A stretch of DNA of 19,554 bases from Planctomycetaceae bacterium (GCA_003509235.1 DONH01000249.1:1-19554); one strand, 5' to 3'; positions 1 through 8,412 are shown, counted from the stretch's first letter. Notes: generated from the letters alone by a model not told the origin. Program-made: numbers and translations.

Positions 1-1
1 C

Positions 2-364
2 AAAAACAAATCTGAAGCACTCCTGCCACGTGTCATAACACTTGAAGATGCATCTGTAACAACCTCTGGGGATGCGTTCCAAGCTTTTGAAATAGAGGGA
101 ATACGATACAGTCACATCGTCGACCCAAGGACCGGTATTGGTGTGGTCGGTTCCGCAGGTGTGACGGTTATTGCACCAGATGCAACGACAGCAGATGCCT
201 TAGCAACTACTCTGAGTGTGCTTGGTCCACAGGCCGGCTACGAATTTGTAGAAAAGATCGAAGATTGTTCGGCACGCTTTGTCTGGTACGAAGCTGGAAA
301 GGTTAGGGTACGGACGTCTTCTCAATGGTCCTCCCAAACCTCCTATTCTGCGCAGAAAAAATAA
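2..364 (+). CDS. apbE: ApbE-family FAD:protein FMN transferase, C-terminal part (5' end outside window)
   Basis: The frame is open from the first bases of the window and ends at TAA 362-364, so only the last 120 residues are present. They contain the ApbE C-terminal signature: a YSHIVDPRTG segment (about residues 38-47 of the fragment), then GVTVIAPDATTADALATTL and VLGP. In this family that region supports Mg2+ and FAD binding. The enzyme attaches FMN covalently to Thr or Ser of exported flavoproteins such as Rnf or Nqr subunits, and is usually a periplasmic or lipid-anchored protein. The tail after VLGP is short and not diagnostic. An internal ATG at 143 lies inside the conserved motif and is not the real start. 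It is followed, after about 290 bases on the same strand, by a TolC-like gene; the two need not be functionally linked. The family assignment is firm; target protein and N-terminal anchor cannot be seen. Confidence 0.88.
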   Translation, partial: KNKSEALLPRVITLEDASVTTSGDAFQAFEIEGIRYSHIVDPRTGIGVVGSAGVTVIAPDATTADALATTLSVLGPQAGYEFVEKIEDCSARFVWYEAGKVRVRTSSQWSSQTSYSAQKK

Positions 365-657
365 AATGAGGTCGAGAATTACGGTTAGCACAAGTTTGCC
401 GATCCAGTCGTCGATATGAATTGTGCTGACGCTACGCCCTGGGGTGTGCAAAGACGTGGGTACGATCCGGGGGGGGTCGTCGTACTCGGAAGACTTTCTG
501 TTGTGTCTGAAAGGCAAGGGAAAACTTGCTGTTTTCGATGCTTAGAAAGACCTCCCTCCAGGGCGGAGCGTCAGTTTGTTCAAAAGTATGTGGGAAGTCT
601 TGTGATGAGAAGTCATACTTCGCACGCTGATTATCGAACCTGGTAAAGACAACCTCC
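365..657. other. Intergenic region between apbE and the TolC-like gene
   Basis: No convincing gene is present. A 76-codon frame (416-646, +) has no ribosome-binding site and odd composition. The region holds a run of eight G (469-476) and a 7-base inverted repeat AAGTATG (584-590) / CATACTT (614-620) about 38 bases before the TolC start, which could be an operator or chance. I found no promoter with good -35 and -10 boxes and no terminator with a T-tract. Confidence 0.5.
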
Positions 658-3012
658 GTGAATAGTTGGTTTCAAAAAATTGGCACCCTTTTCAGCTGTA
701 TGGCAATTGCAGCGAGTGGATGTGCGCCGCGCCAGCCATTCTACTTTTTCGAGGATGGTGATCTCTCGCATTACGTTGGTGCTGTTCAGAAAATTGAATA
801 TCCAGATACATGCCAAGACCCACTCGATGAGGCAGCCAGTACAGTTGAGCCCCTGACACTTTCCAACGCAAATTTTGAAGAAATTTGGGAAGTGACGCTT
901 GAGGATGCGATTCGTACCGCCCTCGAAAATGGAAAAGTTCTCCGGAATCTTGGAGGAAGGTTCAGTAGTTTTGGAGGCCCACGGCCCCAGACTGGTGAGC
1001 CACCAGTCTCACTTTTGACCAATCCAGATCTTACTCCGACTGTCTATGATCCAGCTCTTGTTGAAACCGATCCCTTTCGGGGTGTCGAAAGTGCACTTGC
1101 ACAATTTGATGTGCAGTTGTCAAGTTCACTCACGTGGGACCGGCAGAATCAGCCACAGAATGTTGGTCAGTTTGGAACTACAATCTTTCAGCAACATATT
1201 CTTGGTGATACTGGGAATTGGACAAGCGGTTTACAAAAGCGCACGGCAACTGGTGCGACATTTGGACTGTCAAATGAGATTTTATACGATAACAATAACT
1301 CACCAATTCGCCAAAGAGATCCTGTGACAAATCAGGTGATTGTTCCTTCAACGTGGACAACCAATTACGACTTTTCGTTTCAACAGCCACTCCTTCAAGG
1401 AGCGGGTCTCACATACAATCGCATAGCCGGGCCGGATGCCTTTGATAACCTTTATGGTAGACCGAATTTCCGAGGTGTTCTTCTTGCGAGAGTGAGTGCA
1501 GATATTTCTCTCGCTGATTTTGAAATTGGTGTTCGAAATCTGATTAGCGATACCGAACAGGCCTATTGGGAGCTTTACTTTGCATTTCGGGACCTAGAAG
1601 CCCGAAAGGTTGGCCGGGATAGCGCACTGGAAGCATGGCGTCGCGTGCATGCGCTTTATGTGGAGCAATCACGCGGTGGTGAAGCAGATAAAGAAGCACA
1701 GGCACGAGAGCAATACTTTTTCTTTCGCAGTGAAGTTGAGCAGGCACTCAATTCCGTATTCAGTGCTGAGAATAGATTGCGATATATGATGGGTATATCT
1801 TCCTCAGATGGTCGATTGATACGACCAGCTGATGAACCAACAACTGCCAGAGTCACATTTGATTGGCAGCAATCTCTTGTTGAAGCACTCTCTCGCTCAG
1901 CTGAATTACGTCGACAAAAATGGAGAATCAAGCAGCGAGAACTTGAGCTGACAGCAGCGAAAAATTTAATTCTTCCGCGACTTGATCTGATTGGGCGCTG
2001 GCGATTTCTTGGTATGGGCCAAGATCTTCTAGGTGGCAATAATTCCTATGGTGCGAATGGTGCTGATCCCTTGGCTGATACAAACGCGTACGCAACCTTG
2101 TTCCATGGAGAATTTCAAGAATGGCAGGCAGGTGCCCAATTCTTGATGCCACTCGGTTTTCGTCGAGAACTGGCTACTGTGCGGCATCACCAACTGCAAT
2201 TGGCAAAGACCCGTGCGCAACTTCAAGATGAGGAGCTTGAAGTCTCACATGCACTGGTCGAAGCAATACGAAATATTGACACCAACTTTGCCCTTGCACA
2301 GACAAACTTTAATCGACGTGTAGCAGCTGAGCGACAGGTTGAAGCGGTCCAGGCTGCTTATGATGCCGGCACGACAACCTTTGATCAGTTGCTTGATGCC
2401 CAACGAAGAAGGGCTCAGGCAGAAAGCGCTTATTTCAGATCGCTTGTTGACTACAACCGATCGATCGCACAGTTTCATTTCCGTAAGGGATCACTGCTTG
2501 AATACAACGGTGTTTTTCTCTCGGAAGGACCATGGCCAGGAAAAGCGTATTTTGATGCCCACAGGAGAGCACGCCAACGAGACGCCAGTCTTTATCTAGA
2601 TTATGGCCATTCTCGTCCCGGAGTATTTAGTCGTGGCCCAATAACACAACAATTCGATGCAGTTGGTGCTGCAGCCCGAGCACAGCAGATGCCCCCACGC
2701 GATCCAGCGACGCGTGAATTACCAGCGACGTTGCCATCAGATTTCAATGCCGAAGAACTCCCAACACCCATACCAAACGACACACCAAGTTTTCCAGCTG
2801 CGGCACATGGTTTCCCAGGTGAAGAGATAAACTTGTCTTTACTTCAAGGGACAAAGAAATCAGCGATCGATTCGATTTCAATCGCAGACGATACAAAGCG
2901 ATTACAACAGAGAGATGCGGATATCGTCACTACCGGTTGGCAAGAACCAGTGACCCCAGCGGCTACTGCAGTTATAAATCCCGACTCTGCTGCTGAGACG
3001 CAACTGCAGTAA
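658..3012 (+). CDS. TolC-family outer membrane efflux lipoprotein
   Basis: This 784-residue protein starts with GTG. Residues 1-21 form a signal peptide ending in a lipobox-like ASGC, so Cys22 should be lipidated. The first outer-membrane-efflux repeat begins near residue 77 (WEVTLEDAIRTALENG). Long helical stretches follow around 290-400 and 415-640, including the typical second-repeat end AYDAGTTTFDQLLDAQRR and a closing ALVEAIRN/YNRSIAQFHF helical segment. By family, it forms a trimeric outer-membrane channel with periplasmic helical tunnel and works with an inner-membrane pump; no adaptor or pump gene adjoins it here, and the ABC operon next door points the other way. The last roughly 140 residues lie beyond the TolC fold, are Pro/Ala-rich and look disordered. 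At 784 residues it is far longer than typical TolC (about 450-500), from both a longer N-terminal region and this tail. No clear Shine-Dalgarno precedes the GTG, but the lipobox supports this start. Confidence 0.88.
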   Translation: MNSWFQKIGTLFSCMAIAASGCAPRQPFYFFEDGDLSHYVGAVQKIEYPDTCQDPLDEAASTVEPLTLSNANFEEIWEVTLEDAIRTALENGKVLRNLGGRFSSFGGPRPQTGEPPVSLLTNPDLTPTVYDPALVETDPFRGVESALAQFDVQLSSSLTWDRQNQPQNVGQFGTTIFQQHILGDTGNWTSGLQKRTATGATFGLSNEILYDNNNSPIRQRDPVTNQVIVPSTWTTNYDFSFQQPLLQGAGLTYNRIAGPDAFDNLYGRPNFRGVLLARVSADISLADFEIGVRNLISDTEQAYWELYFAFRDLEARKVGRDSALEAWRRVHALYVEQSRGGEADKEAQAREQYFFFRSEVEQALNSVFSAENRLRYMMGISSSDGRLIRPADEPTTARVTFDWQQSLVEALSRSAELRRQKWRIKQRELELTAAKNLILPRLDLIGRWRFLGMGQDLLGGNNSYGANGADPLADTNAYATLFHGEFQEWQAGAQFLMPLGFRRELATVRHHQLQLAKTRAQLQDEELEVSHALVEAIRNIDTNFALAQTNFNRRVAAERQVEAVQAAYDAGTTTFDQLLDAQRRRAQAESAYFRSLVDYNRSIAQFHFRKGSLLEYNGVFLSEGPWPGKAYFDAHRRARQRDASLYLDYGHSRPGVFSRGPITQQFDAVGAAARAQQMPPRDPATRELPATLPSDFNAEELPTPIPNDTPSFPAAAHGFPGEEINLSLLQGTKKSAIDSISIADDTKRLQQRDADIVTTGWQEPVTPAATAVINPDSAAETQLQ

Positions 3013-3042
3013 AAGCTGGATATCTATCTCACAGCTTCAGTC

Positions 3043-3081
3043 ATGCTTCTTCAATCGTTTTACATACGATCGAAGAAGCAT
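3043..3081. terminator. Long hairpin between convergent genes
   Basis: ATGCTTCTTC-A-ATCGT (3043-3058) pairs with ACGAT-C-GAAGAAGCAT (3066-3081): 15 pairs with one A/C mismatch and a 7-base loop. It sits between the TolC stop (3010-3012) and the stop codon of the leftward operon, touching the latter by one base. There is no T-tract on either side, so it is not a classical intrinsic terminator; it may stop or protect transcripts from both directions. Confidence 0.55.
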
Positions 3082-4304
3082 TAAGGTGCAGCAGCAGGAA
3101 AGGGTATTGCCGCCGCTTGTTGAGCTTTCTCGAATAGTTCGATATTTTTCTCCTTGAGCTGAGCGAGCAGAGAAGTACTTTTTTCTGACGGACACGCCAA
3201 GAGATACCCAACAATAGCTGGCCGAATAAGTGGGCCCTCACCACCAAGAGTATCCCACATTGCAACAATCTGGTTACGAAAGTCCCAATCCATGTACCGT
3301 GATAAGTCAACAATCACCTCACGTGTGAGGTGCGGCACAGGGAGGAGTTTCCGGGTGATTGAGATGACTTCTGTTCGAGGAACGGTGTCAGATGGGTATT
3401 CCCAGCAGAAGCGTAATGCTTGAAGGAGATGTCGTTGATCAACAGGGCTCGCATCATTCTCAAAGAGACCCCGACGTTCTAAAATAGGTAAAGCCTGTTC
3501 ACCTAAAGCAATAAATAGTCCTCCCAGAACGCCATCGAGGCCAGCCTGAAAATCATTTGATTGGTCTTCTGTAAGTATAGAAATAAGCGCATTGGTACAT
3601 GCCGATTGAGACTCTTTGGGTGATTGACGAGCTAGCACACCAGCTATCATTCCGTAGAATCCACGCCTTTGCTGTTGAAGGGACAGGTCATGCAGGTGAT
3701 TAATAACCTCTGCCTGAGAAAAGGCATGAGCGGAGTCTCGAACCTCCTGAAATGGAGCGAGTGCAAATTCAGCATAAGCATCTATCGAAATAGCATGATT
3801 GGGATGATCGAGCCATTTTACGAACCATTCCAGACGATTTTTATCCTGAAAAATTTTTTGTTTCAACGGAGGTATTTGGAGGGTGTAGCCAATAAACATT
3901 TCATCAGCAGCACGTGCTGTCCAGCCAATGGCAGGAAGATTCAAAAGTAAAGCAGTTCCAGAAAAAGTAGTTTCTACAGCAGCCTCTACAGGAGGTTCGG
4001 CTGGCTCAATAGAAATCACTTTTCTTTCTAAAGATGATGGGAGTATTCGCGAAAGAAGTGAAAAGGGCTGAAGTCGTTGGCCTTGTTTATTCGCAACCGC
4101 CTCTGTCAGAGATTCACCAATGGCAAGGTCACTCGATCGGGCGATACCATAGGAGAGCGGTGTTTCAACAGGACCACAAAATGGACATGCTAAGCTTGTC
4201 GAAGTGAGAGTGGAGAGTAAGAAGAGCGTAAAGCATACGCTGTGAAATACAGTATTTGAAAGCACCGACACGATCGAAAACATGATATTCTTCAAGCTGA
4301 TCAT
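3081..4304 (-). CDS. Secreted CPFC-motif protein with helical repeats (shorter paralogue)
   Basis: This is a 407-residue exported protein. A long hydrophobic signal peptide ends at SLA just before CPFC, putting Cys40 and Cys43 (CxxC) at the extreme N-terminus of the mature protein. The rest is soluble and helical, HEAT-like in look. It aligns over most of its length with the 496-residue protein at 5530-7020: IDAYAEFALAPFQEVRD, QRRGFYGMIAG, GLDGVLGGLFIALG, VPRTEVISITRKLL and IVGYLLACPSEKS each have a clear counterpart there. It lacks the C-terminal membrane anchor of that paralogue. Its ATG overlaps the stop of the preceding lipoprotein gene (ATGA), so translation is probably coupled; an internal Met8 is an alternative start. 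It is last in the six-gene operon. I know of planctomycete proteins of this style but not of a defined function; metal binding or thiol chemistry through CPFC is inference. Confidence 0.82.
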   Translation of the reverse strand: MISLKNIMFSIVSVLSNTVFHSVCFTLFLLSTLTSTSLACPFCGPVETPLSYGIARSSDLAIGESLTEAVANKQGQRLQPFSLLSRILPSSLERKVISIEPAEPPVEAAVETTFSGTALLLNLPAIGWTARAADEMFIGYTLQIPPLKQKIFQDKNRLEWFVKWLDHPNHAISIDAYAEFALAPFQEVRDSAHAFSQAEVINHLHDLSLQQQRRGFYGMIAGVLARQSPKESQSACTNALISILTEDQSNDFQAGLDGVLGGLFIALGEQALPILERRGLFENDASPVDQRHLLQALRFCWEYPSDTVPRTEVISITRKLLPVPHLTREVIVDLSRYMDWDFRNQIVAMWDTLGGEGPLIRPAIVGYLLACPSEKSTSLLAQLKEKNIELFEKAQQAAAIPFPAAAP

Positions 4305-4834
4305 CGAACAGATTCTCCGATGAGCGAGTAGACAGCAAGGTGGTTTCCGTCTGGGCCTTTTAATTCCTTGATACCGAAGGTTCCGGTAACAGCTACAGGA
4401 CGAATTGAAAACTCAGCGGTTCTACCGGGAAGCATTTTAACAACGACACAATCGTATAATGCTGCGCCAGGTCCAAAGCAGCATTCCATATTATCTCGAA
4501 CCAACACAAACTGGGTTAAGCCAGTCTGTTGAAAACTCGGGAGAATATAACCACGAATCCGAATATGCTGACCTACTAAAGAGGCGACTCGTTCTGGTAA
4601 GAGTTTTTGGGAAAAAGGTGTGTCTTCTTCCATTTCGAAGACAATATCGTCAAAGGATATCTCACGAATATCGCTTTGATCAATTCTATGACTTTGCTGC
4701 AACTGAGGTTCTTGATTCTCTGGCGAACTTGTTTCGTCAAAAGAGAGTGGTGCTTTCGTATCCTGGCCACAGCCTGAAAAAAATGAGAGGGCAAGGAAAA
4801 TAACGAGAATTTTAGCGCGGAAATGCCTCCTCAA
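4301..4834 (-). CDS. DUF3299-like CCFG-motif lipoprotein
   Basis: With a TTG start at 4834 the product has 177 residues: a positively charged RRHFRAK start, a hydrophobic stretch and lipobox FFSGC, giving a lipidated Cys22. After a polar linker the C-terminal domain (about 75-177) has VGQHIRIRGYILPSF, then FVLVRDNMECCFGPG (Cys118-Cys119) and a closing VAVTGTFGIKELKGPDG. This matches the DUF3299 plan (a GxxVRIxGYxLP strand followed by a cysteine-containing turn) and the neighbouring membrane protein (4812-5504). The open frame extends to 5089, but that would overlap the upstream gene by 278 bases and spoil the signal peptide; TTG preceded by AGGGGGAG and a 23-base overlap is the best choice, though the 12-base spacing is long. 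Role unknown; its place with an ABC transporter suggests an accessory envelope subunit. The DUF3299 name is by recalled pattern only. Confidence 0.75.
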   Translation of the reverse strand: MRRHFRAKILVIFLALSFFSGCGQDTKAPLSFDETSSPENQEPQLQQSHRIDQSDIREISFDDIVFEMEEDTPFSQKLLPERVASLVGQHIRIRGYILPSFQQTGLTQFVLVRDNMECCFGPGAALYDCVVVKMLPGRTAEFSIRPVAVTGTFGIKELKGPDGNHLAVYSLIGESVR

Positions 4835-5504
4835 GATGATAAAGGACTCCCCCTTCAATACCGTCTTGGCCAACGGTTGGACGAACGGTGAATGTGCCAG
4901 CGATTTTTGTCTGACGAGAGCTAAATGAAATGCTCTTTTCATCTTGAAGATGGACAAGAACACGATCAGTAATTTTTGGATTACCTCCAAAGCAGCAATC
5001 TCCTTGATCTCGTACAAGTAAAAATTGACGAATCCCAAATTGTTTTTTCCCAGGATACATATAGCCTTTGAGCAGCACGTTATGACCATCTAAAGCCCGC
5101 GCAGAATCAGGTATTGAAGTTGCTGGCGAACCCTCCGCGGGCTGCAATATGCCGTAATGAACTCTCTCAAACCCTTCAGGTAGTTCAGCGGCATATACCC
5201 ATGACAAATATATGGTTCCACCAACAAGACAAACCAATGAAAAAGTGGTAGCTGTTTTGGCGAGCCGCTTACCAGTGAAAATATCGGGACGTTTGATTAT
5301 GTCCCGTAAGGCAACTAGACCGAGACAAAAACCAACTGCAGGTACAGCTAGTAGCCACCAATCAATAAACGCCAGTGGTGACAGAAATGCGAGTGTTGCA
5401 GCAGCAATTGATGTCCCAGCTAAAGCCTTATAGGCATGATCTTCGTTACTTTCAGCACTACTTTGAGTAGCTTTTAGAGGAGTATCAAATAGACCTTTTT
5501 TCAT
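4812..5504 (-). CDS. Membrane protein with DUF3299-like CCFG domain
   Basis: This is a 230-residue protein from the ATG at 5504. Residues about 30-105 hold three hydrophobic segments (KALAGTSIAAATLAFLSPL, WWLLAVPAVGFCLGLVAL and TTFSLVCLVGGTIYLSWVY), an arrangement like DUF4190. The exported C-terminal domain (about 110-230) has GHNVLLKGYMYPGKKQFGI, FLLVRDQGDCCFGGNP (Cys170-Cys171) and KIAGTFTVRP, parallel in order to the lipoprotein encoded just downstream. The pair therefore looks like a duplicated domain, anchored once by helices and once by lipid. The frame continues upstream to 5588, but that start would run into the preceding gene; ATG 5504 lies 25 bases after its stop. No strong Shine-Dalgarno is visible. 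Its function is unknown; in family terms DUF3299 proteins accompany FtsX-like ABC transporters. Confidence 0.8.
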   Translation of the reverse strand: MKKGLFDTPLKATQSSAESNEDHAYKALAGTSIAAATLAFLSPLAFIDWWLLAVPAVGFCLGLVALRDIIKRPDIFTGKRLAKTATTFSLVCLVGGTIYLSWVYAAELPEGFERVHYGILQPAEGSPATSIPDSARALDGHNVLLKGYMYPGKKQFGIRQFLLVRDQGDCCFGGNPKITDRVLVHLQDEKSISFSSRQTKIAGTFTVRPTVGQDGIEGGVLYHLEEAFPR

Positions 5505-5529
5505 GATTACTGTATCGCGTTGGATTTTT

Positions 5530-7020
5530 CTAACCAGCGGCGTCCCGTTTTCCTGGCTGAAGAAGATAGCGAGATAGAAAGGCCACAATCACCACAATCG
5601 TTAGCCAAAAAAACCACCTTAGTGAAAAGTTCTTTGATAACGCATTTTCAGGTTGAGAAATCGGACCATTACCGGGCCGAGACTCTTTTATTTCTGGCTG
5701 TGAGCCGGTGCTAACAACCATTGAGCGATCTGTAGTGACATCATCTGCAACAACATCAGCAACGCGTACTGGTGCGGCGGATGGCTGTTCTGTAGGAAGG
5801 TCTTCTTTAGTGGCTGCTGTGAGGCCAGCGAGACCCGCTAATGTAGCAGCTCTCCGAACAGCTTCGGGATCTATTTCACGAAGTTTTACCAAAGCACTTG
5901 CTGCTGCAGGAAGCGGGCAAGCTTTCATATAGTTAACGATGGGCTCGCGCACAAAAATATTTTCGGGAGTTGCGTCAACGTAGATAGCCGTCAACTTTGC
6001 TATCACAGACCAATCCTGCCAGCGGGCAAGATCAGCAATGACAAGGTCTGCAAGTTTTGGTTCATTGAGTAACAAACGCAAGGATTCAAGAACCCGTTCA
6101 CGTGGAATTGTTTCTGACTCTTCACCAAGAAAACGAAGTGCCATGACCGCGGCATACGTTTCTGTAAATGGAATTTCTCGAGAACTACGATCAAGAAAAA
6201 GTTTATCAATGAGATCAAGACCCGTCGGACCAACGAGTACAACATAGCAGGCAATCAATGCATCTAAACCATTTCGCAGATCAGATGAGTCGTCACCAAG
6301 GTCTTCACCAAGAAGAATTTTCTCTATTTCAGTTGCATAAGCTGGTGTTCCACATATACCTAACATCGTGGCGTACAAACGACGCCTATTTGATGGAATG
6401 CTTGGCGTTTTTATCCAACTGAGCAGTGCAGTTGGATCCATTCTATTTTCAAGACCACGCACATCGTCGTATGGTGCGATTGCAAATTCATCATATGCGT
6501 CTCGGGCCAGTACATCATCTTTGTCTTCGAGATATTGTTGAAAAAATGCAAGACGATCTGGACCAGATTCAGGGAGTTGATCAAGTTTCTTAAGATATGT
6601 AACAGCGCGTTCATTGATGGCAATTGGATTCGACCAAATGAATTCAGGAGGCTCAATTCCCATGATCAGATACAGATTCCCAGGGGTGGTTGCCTCAAGC
6701 ATGATTGCATCAATTAAAGTGTTCGCATCAAGCAAATTAGTTGACCGCAGAAGGTCTTCTCCTTTGAGGACATTGACCACTTCGAATTTTGCCTGTGGTA
6801 ATGGACCCTCAGCATTGGGTCCCAGAGCCGATGCGGGAGGTGGCTCAATAAGGCGGGCAATGACAGCAGCTTCGCTCTGCTTAATCTCCTGAGAGAAAGT
6901 TAAGCCGACTGCAGCACAAAAAGGACAGGCAAGAGATTGTTCTAGTGCCACAATGAAAAAAGAACTGATGGCAAGCATCAGAATAGAGATTCTAGCATAA
7001 GAAGAGATCGGAATTCGCAT
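5530..7020 (-). CDS. Secreted, C-terminally anchored CPFC-motif protein (longer paralogue)
   Basis: This is a 496-residue protein. The signal peptide ends at SLA31, so the mature chain begins CPFC (Cys32, Cys35), followed by AAVGLTFSQEIKQSEAAVIARL. A beta-rich section (about 45-140, with KFEVVNVLKGED and YLIMGIEPPEFIW) precedes a helical repeat region (about 150-400) carrying DAYDEFAIAPYDDVRG, NRRRLYATMLGICG, LADLVIADLARWQDW and EPIVNYMKACPLP. An Ala/Pro/Thr linker leads to a transmembrane helix (about 469-487) and a short basic tail, so the body is held outside the cytoplasmic membrane. It is paralogous to the 407-residue protein at 3081-4304. It follows the ABC permease after 75 bases; spacing allows operon membership but a separate promoter is possible. 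I recognise the type as a widespread planctomycete hypothetical, without known activity. Confidence 0.84.
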   Translation of the reverse strand: MRIPISSYARISILMLAISSFFIVALEQSLACPFCAAVGLTFSQEIKQSEAAVIARLIEPPPASALGPNAEGPLPQAKFEVVNVLKGEDLLRSTNLLDANTLIDAIMLEATTPGNLYLIMGIEPPEFIWSNPIAINERAVTYLKKLDQLPESGPDRLAFFQQYLEDKDDVLARDAYDEFAIAPYDDVRGLENRMDPTALLSWIKTPSIPSNRRRLYATMLGICGTPAYATEIEKILLGEDLGDDSSDLRNGLDALIACYVVLVGPTGLDLIDKLFLDRSSREIPFTETYAAVMALRFLGEESETIPRERVLESLRLLLNEPKLADLVIADLARWQDWSVIAKLTAIYVDATPENIFVREPIVNYMKACPLPAAASALVKLREIDPEAVRRAATLAGLAGLTAATKEDLPTEQPSAAPVRVADVVADDVTTDRSMVVSTGSQPEIKESRPGNGPISQPENALSKNFSLRWFFWLTIVVIVAFLSRYLLQPGKRDAAG

Positions 7021-7095
7021 ATCATCAGTATATAAGACACATCGTAATGCCGAATCAAGGTAGAGAAGAAAGCTCGCTTTTCTACGTTTTTTGCC

Positions 7096-8412
7096 TTACC
7101 CAAGCCATCGGGCGACATCGGTGCGATAGGCAGCTACAGCTGGTAATAATGCCGCTAGAATCGCGAGTGCGATGAGAAAAGGTACAAGGAGCAGTTCAGC
7201 CGTCGTATACGATAAAAATCCGGCCGTAACACCGGCATTCGTTGCTATCCAGGGTCCAATGAGTCCGACTGTACCGTGCCCGAGGAGCAATCCAATGATT
7301 CCTCCTCCAACAGCAAGGAGAATAGCTTCAATGAGTACTGTTGCCAGAACAACGCTGCGACGAGCCCCCAACGCCCTCATGATTGCCACGTCCCGGCTCC
7401 GTTCAAGAGATGAACCAACCATACTTACGAGGATGCCGATTGCAGAAACAATTACGACAAGAGTAGTGACTAACAGTAGCAGCAACTCAAGAGGTGTGAC
7501 AAAAAGATCAAGGAGCACACGAATCTCAGCAATTGGAAGTGCAGCCTGCGCATCACGACCTTCGTTAATCGCATTTCGGAGCCCCATTGCTGTGAGTTCT
7601 GCAGGGAGACCAGGAAGAGCAGCTGTCTCAAGCAAAATGGCGGTTACCTCGCGTTGATTATATGGAAGAAGACCTTTACCGGGTGAGTCATTATTCGTGG
7701 GTCCGGTTTGCTCGGTATTTTCACTTGAATCAATCGGCTTGGCGTGCCCGTCTTGAAGATAAAAGCCTTCCATATTGACAAACACACCACGATCAATGGG
7801 TGTGTCAGTTCTGGCTAGAATGCCAGTGATCTGAAATGGATCATGGACTTTACCATCATCAGCACCATGCGTCGGTGCAATTTTATCACCAACTTGTAGG
7901 TTCAGTGTAAGTGCGACTTGGCTTCCTAATACAGCACTGTAGAGATCCTCATCGTGAAAGTTAGTCCCTGAAGAAAACTCAAAAGGTTGGCCATTACCAC
8001 GAGTGAGTCGATCGAAATAAGTAGAATTTGTACCAACTACTCGGTGACCACGAAAGTAATCACCCATACAGATGGGAACAGCAGTATGAGTACTCGCTGC
8101 CCATGTTCCATCTTGCTCATCAGGACGTTCACGAGCGGGCAAAAATTCGGTATACGTAGCCCATGAAATGTTCTCGATAGGTTTACTGATTAGATAAACA
8201 CTATTGAGTACAAGTTGTAGTGGGCTTCCTTTTGCCCCAATGATCATATTGTACCCCAGGCCTGCACCAGACTCGAAGGCTTGTTTTACAACACCACCTG
8301 TGATCAAGGTTGCCACGACGAGCGCAACACCAAGAGACATCGATAATGCGGTGAGGCCACTTGTGAATGCCCGCTGCTTAATATTTCTCCATGCAATGCC
8401 AAGCAAACTCAT
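7096..8412 (-). CDS. FtsX/MacB-type ABC transporter permease
   Basis: This is a 438-residue membrane protein. An N-terminal helix (about 20-42) follows WRNIKQRAFTSGLTALSMSLG; a large exported MacB-type domain (about 43-295) begins with NMIIGAKGSPLQLVLNSVY; three C-terminal helices (about 305-330, 350-380, 405-430) surround the FtsX motif SSLERSRDVAIMRALGA. Such permeases couple ATP hydrolysis to mechanical work on envelope proteins or lipids rather than classical solute import. The GAKGSPLQLVL segment is, from memory, typical of the subgroup encoded beside DUF3299 proteins, and two such genes follow downstream. The ATG used here (8412-8410) overlaps the ATPase stop as TGATG, so translation is coupled; a TTG one codon earlier is possible. 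Substrate not deducible. Confidence 0.9.
   Translation of the reverse strand: MSLLGIAWRNIKQRAFTSGLTALSMSLGVALVVATLITGGVVKQAFESGAGLGYNMIIGAKGSPLQLVLNSVYLISKPIENISWATYTEFLPARERPDEQDGTWAASTHTAVPICMGDYFRGHRVVGTNSTYFDRLTRGNGQPFEFSSGTNFHDEDLYSAVLGSQVALTLNLQVGDKIAPTHGADDGKVHDPFQITGILARTDTPIDRGVFVNMEGFYLQDGHAKPIDSSENTEQTGPTNNDSPGKGLLPYNQREVTAILLETAALPGLPAELTAMGLRNAINEGRDAQAALPIAEIRVLLDLFVTPLELLLLLVTTLVVIVSAIGILVSMVGSSLERSRDVAIMRALGARRSVVLATVLIEAILLAVGGGIIGLLLGHGTVGLIGPWIATNAGVTAGFLSYTTAELLLVPFLIALAILAALLPAVAAYRTDVARWLG

Noticed and set aside
469..476. Run of eight G as a phase-variation tract
   Set aside because: It is not within or close to a recognisable gene start, so no switching role can be supported.
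200..517. 105-codon minus-strand frame with a hydrophobic stretch
   Set aside because: It runs antisense through the conserved ApbE end and has no ribosome-binding site; the hydrophobic run is likely a by-product of the coding strand.
584..620. AAGTATG/CATACTT inverted repeat before the TolC gene
   Set aside because: Seven pairs over a 23-base loop is expected by chance in this length; kept only as a remark.
416..646. 76-codon plus-strand frame between apbE and the TolC gene
   Set aside because: No ribosome-binding site, no recognisable motif, odd composition with many Cys, Arg and Trp.
7040..7090. Imperfect stem between the permease and the CPFC gene
   Set aside because: Pairing needs bulges, and the T-run follows it only on the strand without an upstream gene.
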